A stretch of 6,737 nucleotides of DNA, taken from an uncultured Dorea sp. (lineage in GTDB: Bacteria > Bacillota > Clostridia > Lachnospirales > Lachnospiraceae). Position numbers and translations under genes: made by a program. Under the pieces are notes generated by a model. It did not search any database, was not told where the DNA came from, and saw only the letters and a program-made list of their open reading frames with translations. Below are positions 1-5,700 of this stretch, piece after piece; the first letter of the stretch is position 1; each line of letters begins with the position of its first letter. The DNA is taken from positions 1 through 6,737 of the forward strand of contig CAJURK010000079.1 of NCBI GenBank assembly GCA_910588745.1. Reading direction: 5' to 3'.

Positions 1-54
1 TAAATTATGTTTCATGGCTTCGGTGTATTTTTCAATACTGCCGAATTGTTGAAT
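1..54. other. Left flank of the IS, no gene assigned
   Basis: This short host flank holds no gene I can assign. The minus strand is open across it (it would read ...FIQQFGSIEKYTEAMKHNL leftwards off the window), and a short + frame opens at ATG 7 and runs into the insertion sequence. Neither is long enough, or similar enough to a family I recognise, to call. Since the IS begins near base 55, this could be the edge of a gene continuing left of the window or plain intergenic DNA. Confidence 0.3.
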
Positions 55-67
55 GAAATTGCTAATC

Positions 68-84
68 CCCCAGCTATGCTGGGG
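68..84 (+). repeat. IS left-end hairpin
   Basis: CCCCAGC (68-74), loop TAT (75-77), GCTGGGG (78-84): a perfect 7-bp stem. In the IS200/IS605 family such subterminal palindromes on the top strand are bound by the TnpA dimer and position the cleavage site lying 5' of the hairpin. That role is inferred here from position and family. Confidence 0.75.
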
Positions 85-124
85 AGAATAGAGTAAGCTG
101 TAGCGAAGAAGATTCTATAAAAAA

Positions 125-179
125 GCCTCCTATGCTAATATGAGAAAGGTGTTGCAAGCCAATCTCAAGAATAGGAGGC
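125..179 (+). promoter_or_regulatory. tnpA leader stem-loop that buries the ribosome binding site
   Basis: GCCTCCTAT (125-133) is the exact reverse complement of ATAGGAGGC (171-179), and inside it TGAGA (141-145) pairs with TCTCA (163-167). The outer stem contains the whole AGGAGG (173-178) of tnpA, so the folded mRNA would hide the Shine-Dalgarno sequence. Enteric IS200 is known to hold its transposase at very low level with a leader structure of this kind; its action here is inferred. A weak -10 candidate TATAAA (116-121) lies just upstream and would start transcription near the foot of the stem; no good -35 is visible. On the minus strand the same stem is followed by T6 (complement of 119-124) and could act as a terminator. 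Confidence 0.7.
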
Positions 180-187
180 GGTTCAAA

Positions 188-616
188 ATGAACAGTAAAA
201 GTTTATCACATACGAGGTGGAAATGCCAGTACCATATTGTATTTATCCCCAAATACCGAAAAAAGAAATTATTCGGACAGTTGAGGCTCGATGTACGAGA
301 GATATTAAGTATATTGTGCAAATACAAAGGAGTGGAAAACATAGAAGGAGCTGTGTGTGTTGACCATGTGCATATATGCGTGAGTATTCCACCAAAGATA
401 AGTATATCAAATTTTATGGGATACCTAAAAGGGAAGAGTACGGTAATGATATATGACAGGCATCCGGAGCAACAAAGTAAATGGAATAAAGCATTTTGGG
501 CAAGAGGATATTATGTGGCAACGGTAGGAAATGTAACAGAGGATGCCATAAAGAAATATATTCGGGAACAGTCAGAAGAATCTCGGAAAGAAGAAAGTGA
601 GGGAGCCGCTTTTTAG
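188..616 (+). CDS. tnpA: IS200/IS605-family HUH (Y1) transposase TnpA
   Basis: This is a 142-residue single-strand DNA transposase, a normal length for IS200 TnpA. It nicks and rejoins the IS ends through a 5'-phosphotyrosine link. Visible hallmarks are the N-terminal HTRWKCQYHIVFIPKYR strand region, the metal-binding HUH motif as His60-Val-His62 in VDHVHICVSIPP, and the catalytic Tyr124 with Gln128 in KKYIREQ (the YxxxQ helix). The order and spacing match IS608 TnpA. I chose ATG 188 because AGGAGG (173-178) lies 9 nt upstream; an in-frame ATG at 140 would add 16 basic residues but has no ribosome binding site and falls inside the leader hairpin. No tnpB or accessory gene accompanies it. A 6-bp hairpin (605-620) covers the stop codon. 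No frameshift or missing active-site residue is seen. Confidence 0.95.
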   Translation: MNSKSLSHTRWKCQYHIVFIPKYRKKKLFGQLRLDVREILSILCKYKGVENIEGAVCVDHVHICVSIPPKISISNFMGYLKGKSTVMIYDRHPEQQSKWNKAFWARGYYVATVGNVTEDAIKKYIREQSEESRKEESEGAAF

Positions 617-620
617 CGGC
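605..620 (+). terminator. Small stem-loop across the tnpA stop codon
   Basis: GCCGCT (605-610), loop TTTT, AGCGGC (615-620) form a perfect 6-bp stem that includes the stop codon TAG (614-616). No T tract follows, so it is a weak terminator candidate and may instead protect the mRNA 3' end. A second small stem, CGCCT (647-651) with AGGCG (655-659), lies shortly downstream. Confidence 0.35.
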
Positions 621-689
621 AGCAAGTAATATATGCTTGCAACACCCGCCTTTCAGGCGAGCAGTAACAGAGTCCTTGGGGGCGTTTTT

Positions 690-716
690 CCAACCCCCAC
701 TTGAAGTGGGGGTTGG
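690..716 (+). repeat. IS right-end hairpin
   Basis: CCAACCCCCACT (690-701), loop TGA (702-704), AGTGGGGGTTGG (705-716): a perfect 12-bp stem, stronger than the left-end hairpin. It sits just 5' of TGATTAGTCAA, with the presumed right cleavage site TCAA at 724-727. In the family this structure is the TnpA recognition hairpin of the right end. Confidence 0.8.
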
Positions 717-727
717 TGATTAGTCAA

Positions 728-841
728 TATCTGTTAAAAAATCATAAAATTTAAATTATATGGAAAGAATTATCTCGGTAGTTAATGGTCATGCGGAAAT
801 GTTTTTATTACAATGGCCGTAAGAGTACTGGAGGTAAGGCA
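728..841 (+). other. AT-rich leader of the first XRE gene
   Basis: This AT-rich stretch separates the IS right end from the first regulator gene. It must hold the promoter for that gene unless transcription enters from the IS, but I see only A/T-rich -10-like words around 752-761 (TAAATT, TTATAT) with no convincing -35. The IS may have separated the regulator from upstream control DNA. No palindromic operator stands out. Confidence 0.3.
830..835 (+). promoter_or_regulatory. Ribosome binding site deciding the first XRE start
   Basis: GGAGGT at 830-835, 6 nt before ATG 842, fixes this ATG as the start rather than the upstream in-frame candidate near 785, which has no comparable site. Confidence 0.75.
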
Positions 842-1228
842 ATGGATTATAAAAAGCTGGGAAAACGAATCAGACAGGCACGGAAGGCAATGCACTATTC
901 GCAGGAACAGCTTGCAGGTAAGATTGATTATTCAGTTCCTCATATCAGTCATGTAGAAAATGCCAAGACGATTCTTAGTATTGACTTTCTGGTGAAGACC
1001 TCCAATGCACTGCATGTATCCGCTGATAAGCTGCTCTGCGACAGTCTGGATTATACCGCGGAGGTTTATAAAGGAGAGATTATGGAAGCGCTGACAGACT
1101 GCAGCCGGGGAGAGTTGAAAATTATCAGCCGGGCCATGTCGGATCTTAAGAAAAATCTGAGAGAGAACATGAAAGGTCCTACGGAAGATGAACGAACAGA
1201 AAAGAGGAACCATCGGAAGCAACATTAA
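842..1228 (+). CDS. XRE-family transcriptional regulator (HTH_3)
   Basis: This 128-residue protein is a probable cytoplasmic DNA-binding regulator. Residues about 6-61 form a Cro/C1-type helix-turn-helix: LGKRIRQARKAMHYSQEQLA, then the recognition-helix region DYSVPHISHVENAKTILSID, then LVKTSNALHVSADKLL. Such domains bind operators as dimers and often repress their own operon. Residues about 73-109 (EVYKGEIMEALTDCSRGELKIISRAMSDLKKNL) form a predicted helical tail of the kind that can dimerise or bind a partner. The last 15 or so residues are charged and polar, and are encoded in the region overlapping the next gene. GGAGGT 6 nt upstream supports ATG 842. The target genes are unknown. The IS immediately upstream and the second HTH gene overlapping it suggest an accessory region. 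The regulator family is clear; its specific role is not. Confidence 0.88.
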   Translation: MDYKKLGKRIRQARKAMHYSQEQLAGKIDYSVPHISHVENAKTILSIDFLVKTSNALHVSADKLLCDSLDYTAEVYKGEIMEALTDCSRGELKIISRAMSDLKKNLRENMKGPTEDERTEKRNHRKQH

Positions 1229-1430
1229 AAAATTTAGGGAAGAAAAAAACTTATCACAGACTCAGCTTGCGAAGAAATTATGGATAGACCGTACTTCTTT
1301 GGCGGGTTACGAGGTAGGGAAGAGACTTCCGGATATCTTTATGCTGTGCCGGTTAGCGGATATATTTGAGATATCGCTGGACGTGCTGGCAGGAAGAGAG
1401 GAAGCGCAGAAGAAATTTACAACTGAATAA
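1188..1430 (+). CDS. Small XRE-family transcriptional regulator
   Basis: This 80-residue protein is almost entirely a Cro/C1-type helix-turn-helix domain (residues about 8-68): IGSNIKKFREEKNLSQTQLA, recognition-helix region LWIDRTSLAGYEVGKRLPDI, and FMLCRLADIFEISLDVLAG, ending in a short charged tail. It probably binds DNA as a dimer. ATG 1188 lies inside the upstream regulator gene, so the two frames overlap by 41 nt; the only ribosome-binding candidate is a weak AAAGG at 1172-1176. That arrangement suggests translation coupled to the upstream gene. No alternative ATG, GTG or TTG with a better site keeps the first helix intact. It differs clearly from its neighbour in sequence, so it is not a recent tandem duplicate. 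A GC-rich stem-loop 11 bp after its stop probably ends the two-gene transcript. Targets are unknown. Confidence 0.8.
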   Translation: MNEQKRGTIGSNIKKFREEKNLSQTQLAKKLWIDRTSLAGYEVGKRLPDIFMLCRLADIFEISLDVLAGREEAQKKFTTE

Positions 1431-1441
1431 CGGTAAAGGGG

Positions 1442-1482
1442 AGCTGCCGCGCTAGGGCGCTGAAAAATCCGGCGCGGCAGCT
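1442..1482 (+). terminator. GC-rich stem-loop after the XRE pair, probable terminator
   Basis: AGCTGCCGCGC (1442-1452) pairs perfectly with GCGCGGCAGCT (1472-1482), an 11-bp stem with a 19-nt loop, 11 bp after the second XRE stop codon. The following T tract (TTCTTT) is short and interrupted, so termination may be partial. A second weaker stem, GAGTC (1496-1500) with GACTC (1515-1519), follows. Confidence 0.65.
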
Positions 1483-1563
1483 TCTTTGCGTGTATGAGTC
1501 TTCCGGCGGGCGCGGACTCTACGCAGGAATCATAAGAATTTTTATAAAATGTAAAAAAGCAGG

Positions 1564-1592
1564 TTGTGTTATGGTGACATAAGTGCTACAAT
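1564..1592 (+). promoter_or_regulatory. Promoter with extended -10 for the DUF2130-recQ operon
   Basis: TACAAT (1587-1592) is preceded by TG one base upstream (1584-1585), giving an extended -10 TGCTACAAT. TTGTGT (1564-1569) is a weak -35 at exactly 17 bp. Transcription would begin near 1599, downstream of the GTG at 1596, which argues that translation starts at ATG 1632 instead. Confidence 0.6.
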
Positions 1593-1617
1593 AATGTGAA
1601 ACAGACACTACGGATTG

Positions 1618-1623
1618 AGAGGA
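1618..1623 (+). promoter_or_regulatory. Ribosome binding site deciding the DUF2130 start
   Basis: AGAGGA at 1618-1623, 8 nt before ATG 1632. The longer in-frame GTG at 1596 has no ribosome binding site and lies at or before the predicted transcription start. Confidence 0.7.
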
Positions 1624-1631
1624 CGGATGAT

Positions 1632-2948
1632 ATGCAGGAAATCAAATGCCCGAATTGCGGAGAGGTTTTCGCGGTGGATGAATCGGGATATGCCCAAATT
1701 ATCCAGCAGGTCAGGGACATTGAATTTGAGAAAGAGCTAAAGCGCCGGGAGGAAGAGTTCGCGCGGATGAAAGAGAACGAGCTGAAGCTGTCCCAGGTGG
1801 AGCAAAAAGGCGAATTTGACCGGCAGCTTTTGGAAAAGGAAGCGGAAATCGCAGAGAAGGAGAGGGCGATCGAGCAGCTAAGGAATCAGCTTTCCGGAAC
1901 GGAAATGGAGAAGAAACTGGAGGTTTCCGAGGCGGTTCAAGAGAAGGAGAAGTTGATTGAACAGCTAAGGAATCAGCTTTCCGGCGCAGAAATGGAGAAG
2001 AAATTAGAGGTTTCCGAGGCGGTTCAGGAGAAGGAAAAGGAGATTTCCCAAAAGGCCGCGGAGATTACCGAGCTGAAAAGCCGGCTGTCGAATCAGGAGA
2101 CGGAAAGCCGCTTAAAGGAGCAGTCCCTGCAGAAGCAATATGAGGACGAGCTGAAACATAAGGACGAGCAGATAGAGTATTATAAAGATTTCAAGGCAAG
2201 GCAGTCTACGAAGATGGTGGGAGAGAGCTTAGAGCAGCACTGTATGAATCAGTTTAATTCTCTTCGGATGACAGCGTTCCCTACGGCGTATTTTGAAAAG
2301 GATAATGATGCTAGGAGCGGCAGCAAAGGGGATTTTATTTTCAGAGAGAAGAAGGAAGGCATCGAATTTATCTCAATTATGTTTGAGATGAAGAATGAGA
2401 TGGATACCACTGCCGTAAAGCATAAGAATGAGGATTTCCTAAAAGAGCTGGATAAAGACCGGCGCGAGAAGGGGTGCGAATACGCGGTGCTGGTGTCTCT
2501 GCTTGAGATTGACAACGACCTGTATAACAATGGGATTGTAGACGTTTCGTACAAATATGAAAAGATGTATGTGATCCGTCCCCAGTTTTTTATTCCGATG
2601 ATTACGCTGCTGAGGAACGCGGCGCTGAATGCATTTGCGTACCGGCAGGAGTTAGAGATTGCAAAACACCAGCAGGTGGACATCCTTCATTTTGAAGAAA
2701 ATATGAACGCATTTAAGGATGCGTTTGCCAGGAATTACAGGATAGCAAGCAAGAAATTTCAGACGGCGATTGAGGAGATTGATAAAACGATTACGCATTT
2801 GCAGAAAACCAAGGATGCGCTTCTTTCTTCGGAAAATAACCTGCGCCTTGCTAATAATAAAGCGGAGGATTTGAGCATAAAGAAGCTGACTAAGGACGCC
2901 CCGGCTGTCAGAGAGATGTTTGACGAAGTGAAAAGTAAGGAGAAGTAG
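1632..2948 (+). CDS. DUF2130 coiled-coil protein with PD-(D/E)XK nuclease-like domain
   Basis: This 438-residue protein fits the DUF2130 family, whose cellular role is not established. It begins with a single CPNCG knuckle (Cys6, Cys9), half of a zinc ribbon. Residues about 30-190 are a long highly charged coiled coil, including two near-identical 29-residue repeats (80-108 and 109-137). The conserved core follows: GESLEQ (197-202), GSKGDFIF with Asp234, and IMFEMKNE with Glu252 and Lys254. The Asp-x17-Glu-x-Lys spacing is what a PD-(D/E)XK nuclease active site looks like, so DNA cleavage is a reasonable inference but unproven. A second helical segment (about 355-438) closes the protein. There is no signal peptide or membrane segment, so it is probably cytoplasmic. 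recQ begins 3 bp after the stop, arguing for co-translation and a shared task in DNA handling. The family call is strong; the activity is inferred. Confidence 0.85.
   Translation: MQEIKCPNCGEVFAVDESGYAQIIQQVRDIEFEKELKRREEEFARMKENELKLSQVEQKGEFDRQLLEKEAEIAEKERAIEQLRNQLSGTEMEKKLEVSEAVQEKEKLIEQLRNQLSGAEMEKKLEVSEAVQEKEKEISQKAAEITELKSRLSNQETESRLKEQSLQKQYEDELKHKDEQIEYYKDFKARQSTKMVGESLEQHCMNQFNSLRMTAFPTAYFEKDNDARSGSKGDFIFREKKEGIEFISIMFEMKNEMDTTAVKHKNEDFLKELDKDRREKGCEYAVLVSLLEIDNDLYNNGIVDVSYKYEKMYVIRPQFFIPMITLLRNAALNAFAYRQELEIAKHQQVDILHFEENMNAFKDAFARNYRIASKKFQTAIEEIDKTITHLQKTKDALLSSENNLRLANNKAEDLSIKKLTKDAPAVREMFDEVKSKEK
1869..2042 (+). repeat. Two in-frame 87-bp tandem repeats in the DUF2130 coiled coil
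   Basis: Unit 1 is 1869-1955 and unit 2 is 1956-2042; each encodes 29 residues beginning IEQLRNQLSG. By eye 76 of 87 bases match, and 27 of 29 residues are identical (Thr to Ala and Leu to Glu are the changes). Most base differences are silent or third-position, pointing to an older duplication under selection. A 29-residue period is four heptads plus one, so it adds a stutter to the coil. Confidence 0.9.
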
Positions 2949-2951
2949 GAT

Positions 2952-4832
2952 ATGAATGCAGCGGAGGTTTTAAAGACGTATTTTGGATACGACTCATTCC
3001 GTCAAGGACAAGAGGAGATTATCCAGGCAATTCTCGCTGGACGGGATGTGCTTGCGATCATGCCTACGGGAGCGGGCAAATCTTTGTGCTATCAGGTGCC
3101 GGCGCTGCTTCTTCCGGGGATTACTATTGTGGTTTCCCCACTGATTTCGCTGATGCAGGATCAGGTGAAATCATTAAACGAGGCCGGGATTCACGCGGCA
3201 TTTATCAATTCCTCACTGACGGAATTCCAGATATCTAAGGCTCTTAGCCTGGCGTCTCAGGGGAAGTACAAGATTATCTACGTGGCTCCGGAGAGATTGG
3301 AAACGGCGGGTTTTATGCGTTTCGCGAACAATGGGCGGATATCCATGGTCACCGTTGACGAGGCTCACTGTATTTCCCAGTGGGGTCAGGACTTTCGGCC
3401 AAGCTATCTGAAAATTGTTGATTTTATAGAAAGCCTTCCGGACAGGCCGGTACTGAGCGCGTTTACGGCTACGGCTACGGAAGAGGTCAAGACGGATATT
3501 GAATGCATCCTAAAACTGCAGGCGCCCAAGACCGTTGTTACAGGGTTCGACCGGGCGAATCTGTATTATCAGGTAGAGCATCTTGCCGGGAAACAGAAAG
3601 ATAAATTCGTAGCAGATTATATCGGACGGCATCCGAATGACAGCGGGGTTATCTATTGCGCCACCAGGAAGAATGTAGATGCGCTGTATGAGGCTCTGTT
3701 TAAAAAGGGAGTTCCGGTTACCAGTTACCATGCGGGAATCGGCAGCGAGATGCGAAAAAAGAATCAGGATGATTTTATCTATGACCGGGCGCCGGTAATG
3801 GTGGCTACCAACGCCTTTGGCATGGGGATTGACAAGTCCAATGTAAGGTATGTGATTCACTATAACATGCCCCAGAGCATGGAAAACTATTATCAGGAAG
3901 CGGGACGCGCCGGACGCGACGGCGAAGGCGCCCGGTGTATTCTTTTGTTTTCGGCTCAGGATGTGATGATTAACAAATTTCTGCTGGAAAAGAAGGAATT
4001 TGACGGTATGGAGCCGGAGGATGCAGAACTTGTGAAGCAGAGGGACGCCGTCAGGCTTAGAGCTATGGAAGGGTACTGCAAGGCCGATTCTTGTCTCAGA
4101 CAGTATATTCTGAAGTATTTCGGAGAGACGTTAAAGGAGCCTTGCGATCACTGCGGAAACTGCCACCGCGAGTATGCGGAGGTTGATATGACCGCCGATG
4201 CGAAATGGGTGATTAACTGTATTGCGGAGACCAGGGGCAGATTTGGGCAGAGCATTGTGACCGGAACGCTGATGGGGGCGAAACGGGCAAGATTAAGGGA
4301 AGTAGGGGCGGATCACTATCAATCATACGGAGCATTGTCCGGCAGAAGCGAGAATGATATCCGACTGCTGATAGACCGTATGCTGGCAGAAGGATATATT
4401 ATTCAGACGGAGGGCGAATACAGAGTTCTGCAGATGGGAGATATCACCAGACTGAAAGAAGAAGGAACCCGGGTCGTCGTTCGAAAGGCGGAGGAACGAA
4501 AAGAATCCGCAAAGAGCGGCGCAGGGAAGCGAAGAAGCACAGACGCGCTTACCGGGGCGGGCTACCGCTTGTTTGAGAGACTTCGGGGGTTGCGGCTAGT
4601 AATCGCGAAGGAAGAGGCGGTACCGCCTTATATTGTTTTCAATGATAAGACGCTGATTGAGATGTGCGTAAGGCAGCCTGGGAGTAAACAGGAGATGCTT
4701 GCGGTATCCGGCGTGGGAGAAAATAAATTCCGTAAATACGGGCAGAGGTTTTTAGATGAGATTGCGGAATTTATAGCGGAGAATCCCCGTGCGGTGATCA
4801 GCGCGGCAATCGGGGACGAAGAGGTTTTGTGA
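2952..4832 (+). CDS. recQ: ATP-dependent DNA helicase RecQ
   Basis: This 626-residue SF2 helicase unwinds DNA 3' to 5' and acts in recombination and replication-fork repair. Domains in order: the helicase core with Walker A PTGAGKS (38-44), VSPLISLMQDQ (61-71), DEAH (136-139) followed by the RecQ aromatic-rich loop CISQWGQDFRPSY (140-152), and SAFTATAT (169-176). The second lobe has GVIYCATRKN (232-241), VATNAFGMGIDK (284-295) and the arginine-finger motif QEAGRAGRDG (315-324). The RQC zinc site follows with Cys381, Cys398, Cys401 and Cys404 in CDHCGNC, then a winged helix (about 410-500). An HRDC domain closes it (about 535-612). Length and all motifs are those of an intact bacterial RecQ. 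ATG 2952 has AAGGAG 9 nt upstream, inside the end of the DUF2130 gene 3 bp away. Whether this is the housekeeping RecQ or an accessory copy cannot be told from the window. Confidence 0.97.
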   Translation: MNAAEVLKTYFGYDSFRQGQEEIIQAILAGRDVLAIMPTGAGKSLCYQVPALLLPGITIVVSPLISLMQDQVKSLNEAGIHAAFINSSLTEFQISKALSLASQGKYKIIYVAPERLETAGFMRFANNGRISMVTVDEAHCISQWGQDFRPSYLKIVDFIESLPDRPVLSAFTATATEEVKTDIECILKLQAPKTVVTGFDRANLYYQVEHLAGKQKDKFVADYIGRHPNDSGVIYCATRKNVDALYEALFKKGVPVTSYHAGIGSEMRKKNQDDFIYDRAPVMVATNAFGMGIDKSNVRYVIHYNMPQSMENYYQEAGRAGRDGEGARCILLFSAQDVMINKFLLEKKEFDGMEPEDAELVKQRDAVRLRAMEGYCKADSCLRQYILKYFGETLKEPCDHCGNCHREYAEVDMTADAKWVINCIAETRGRFGQSIVTGTLMGAKRARLREVGADHYQSYGALSGRSENDIRLLIDRMLAEGYIIQTEGEYRVLQMGDITRLKEEGTRVVVRKAEERKESAKSGAGKRRSTDALTGAGYRLFERLRGLRLVIAKEEAVPPYIVFNDKTLIEMCVRQPGSKQEMLAVSGVGENKFRKYGQRFLDEIAEFIAENPRAVISAAIGDEEVL

Positions 4833-4844
4833 AGGGAGACGGAT

Positions 4845-5429
4845 ATGACAGAACGGGAAAAGATGCTGGCGGGAGAACTTTATGACGGCGGCGATGCAGA
4901 GCTGCTGAACCAGTGGCATAAGGCAAAGGATTTGATACGGGACTATAACAGTACCGAGTCGGCCAATCTGCAGGAGAAAAACCGGATTCTGAGGGAGCTG
5001 CTTGGCGGAAGCGGCGGGAACCTGTGGATTACGCCGCCGTTTTTTGCAGACTATGGGAATAATATTTACTTTGGAAATAATTGCGAGGTAAATATGAACT
5101 GCACTTTTTTAGATGATAATAAGATTGTGATTGGCGATAATGCGCTGATTGCGCCGAATGTGCAGATTTATACGGCGTTTCACCCCACAAACGCCAGGGA
5201 GCGTTTTGGAGAGCCTAAGGAGGGCGGTTCCTTTGAATTCTGCAGGACGCAGACGGCTCCGGTTACGATTGGCGACAATGTGTGGATTGGAGGCGGCGTG
5301 ATTATTTTGCCGGGCGTCTCGATCGGGAACAATGTGGTAATCGGCGCAGGGAGCGTTGTAACAAAGGATATTCCGGACGATGCGATTGCGTATGGCAGTC
5401 CCTGCCGGGTTGAGAGAGAGAACCGATAG
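4845..5429 (+). CDS. Maltose/galactoside O-acetyltransferase-type hexapeptide acetyltransferase
   Basis: This 194-residue protein belongs to the left-handed beta-helix acetyltransferases of the Maa/LacA/NodL type, which move acetyl from acetyl-CoA to a sugar hydroxyl. Residues 3-55 match the N-terminal maltose-acetyltransferase helical domain (EREKMLAGELYDGGDAEL). From about 60 the hexapeptide repeats begin (IYFGNN, IVIGDNALIAPNV), with the catalytic histidine as His113 in YTAFHPTNARER, a loop (120-138), then VTIGDNVWIGGGVIILPGV and IGNNVVIGAGSVVTKDIP, ending in GSPCRV. Length and motifs are complete; trimeric cytoplasmic enzymes are usual. AAGGGAG (4832-4838) overlaps the recQ stop and supports ATG 4845, so it is probably the third gene of the DUF2130-recQ operon. 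The true acceptor cannot be read from the sequence; the family includes detoxifying enzymes of broad specificity. No functional tie to RecQ is evident. Confidence 0.92.
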   Translation: MTEREKMLAGELYDGGDAELLNQWHKAKDLIRDYNSTESANLQEKNRILRELLGGSGGNLWITPPFFADYGNNIYFGNNCEVNMNCTFLDDNKIVIGDNALIAPNVQIYTAFHPTNARERFGEPKEGGSFEFCRTQTAPVTIGDNVWIGGGVIILPGVSIGNNVVIGAGSVVTKDIPDDAIAYGSPCRVERENR

Positions 5430-5547
5430 ATAGTTTTTGGCTGCAGCTTACAGGATGATTGGCTTTGCCGGAACTCTGTGGGCGGGCCGGATACCTTATT
5501 GAACAGTCCTGCACTTGTTTTAAGGTTATATCGGATTTGATCTGTAA

Positions 5548-5576
5548 TTGAGAATTAAAGATAGGTATGTTAGAAT
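5548..5576 (+). promoter_or_regulatory. Sigma-A-type promoter of the guaA-like gene
   Basis: TTGAGA (5548-5553), a 17-bp spacer and TAGAAT (5571-5576), with TG at 5568-5569 making an extended -10, form the best promoter in the window. Transcription would start near 5583. A second extended -10, TGATACAAT (5595-5603), has no -35 at 17 bp and may be a minor start. Confidence 0.75.
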
Positions 5577-5694
5577 AGGTGCGGTAAATATCAATGATAC
5601 AATGATGAGAGCCGGCCTTTCCGGAAGGCAGCAGATGTGTGAAGCTTTGCCGGGAGAGGGAAGGCGGCGATCAGAAATTTAGCAGATTGAAAAG

Positions 5695-5700
5695 AAAGGA
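5695..5700 (+). promoter_or_regulatory. Ribosome binding site deciding the guaA-like start
   Basis: AAAGGA at 5695-5700, 10 nt before ATG 5711. The frame stays open back to GTG 5639, but that start lacks a good site and would add 24 mostly basic residues not expected in the family. Confidence 0.6.

Larger units (their letters stand above)
55..727 (+). mobile_element. IS200-type insertion sequence (IS200/IS605 superfamily, tnpA only)
   Basis: The element is about 670 bp, the usual size for IS200-like elements, and carries one gene, an HUH/Y1 transposase, with no tnpB. As in the family, it has no terminal inverted repeats; it has a subterminal hairpin at each end (68-84 on the left, 690-716 on the right). 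The right end is placed after TCAA (724-727), 7 nt beyond the right hairpin, by analogy with the right cleavage site of the family member IS608. The left boundary is less certain: I put it near base 55 by analogy with the linker lengths expected between hairpin and cleavage site, with an error of about 15 nt. Family members move as single-stranded circles and make no target duplication, so none is expected. Reading frame, catalytic residues and both hairpins look intact, so the copy may be active. Confidence 0.85.

Noticed and set aside
140..187. Longer tnpA start at ATG 140
   Set aside because: No ribosome binding site, the codon lies inside the leader hairpin, and the extra 16 residues are not expected in the family; AGGAGG points to ATG 188.
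617..727. A TnpB-type guide RNA (omega RNA) at the IS right end
   Set aside because: The element has no tnpB gene and no remnant of one; the stem-loops are explained by the gene end and the IS right-end hairpin.
55..760. CRISPR or other regularly spaced repeat array
   Set aside because: The repeated GGGG/CCCC words are the two IS end hairpins, not regularly spaced repeats with unique spacers.
1596..1631. GTG 1596 as start of the DUF2130 gene
   Set aside because: It lies at or before the predicted transcription start and lacks a ribosome binding site; AGAGGA favours ATG 1632, after which the conserved CPNCG motif follows directly.
2249..2683. 144-codon open frame on the minus strand within the DUF2130 gene
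   Set aside because: It is a shadow of a strongly coding + frame, with no ribosome binding site or recognisable domain.
5302..5514. Minus-strand open frame overlapping the end of the acetyltransferase gene
   Set aside because: Low-complexity Ser/Arg/Pro-rich translation, no start signal and no family resemblance; most of it lies opposite a clear gene.
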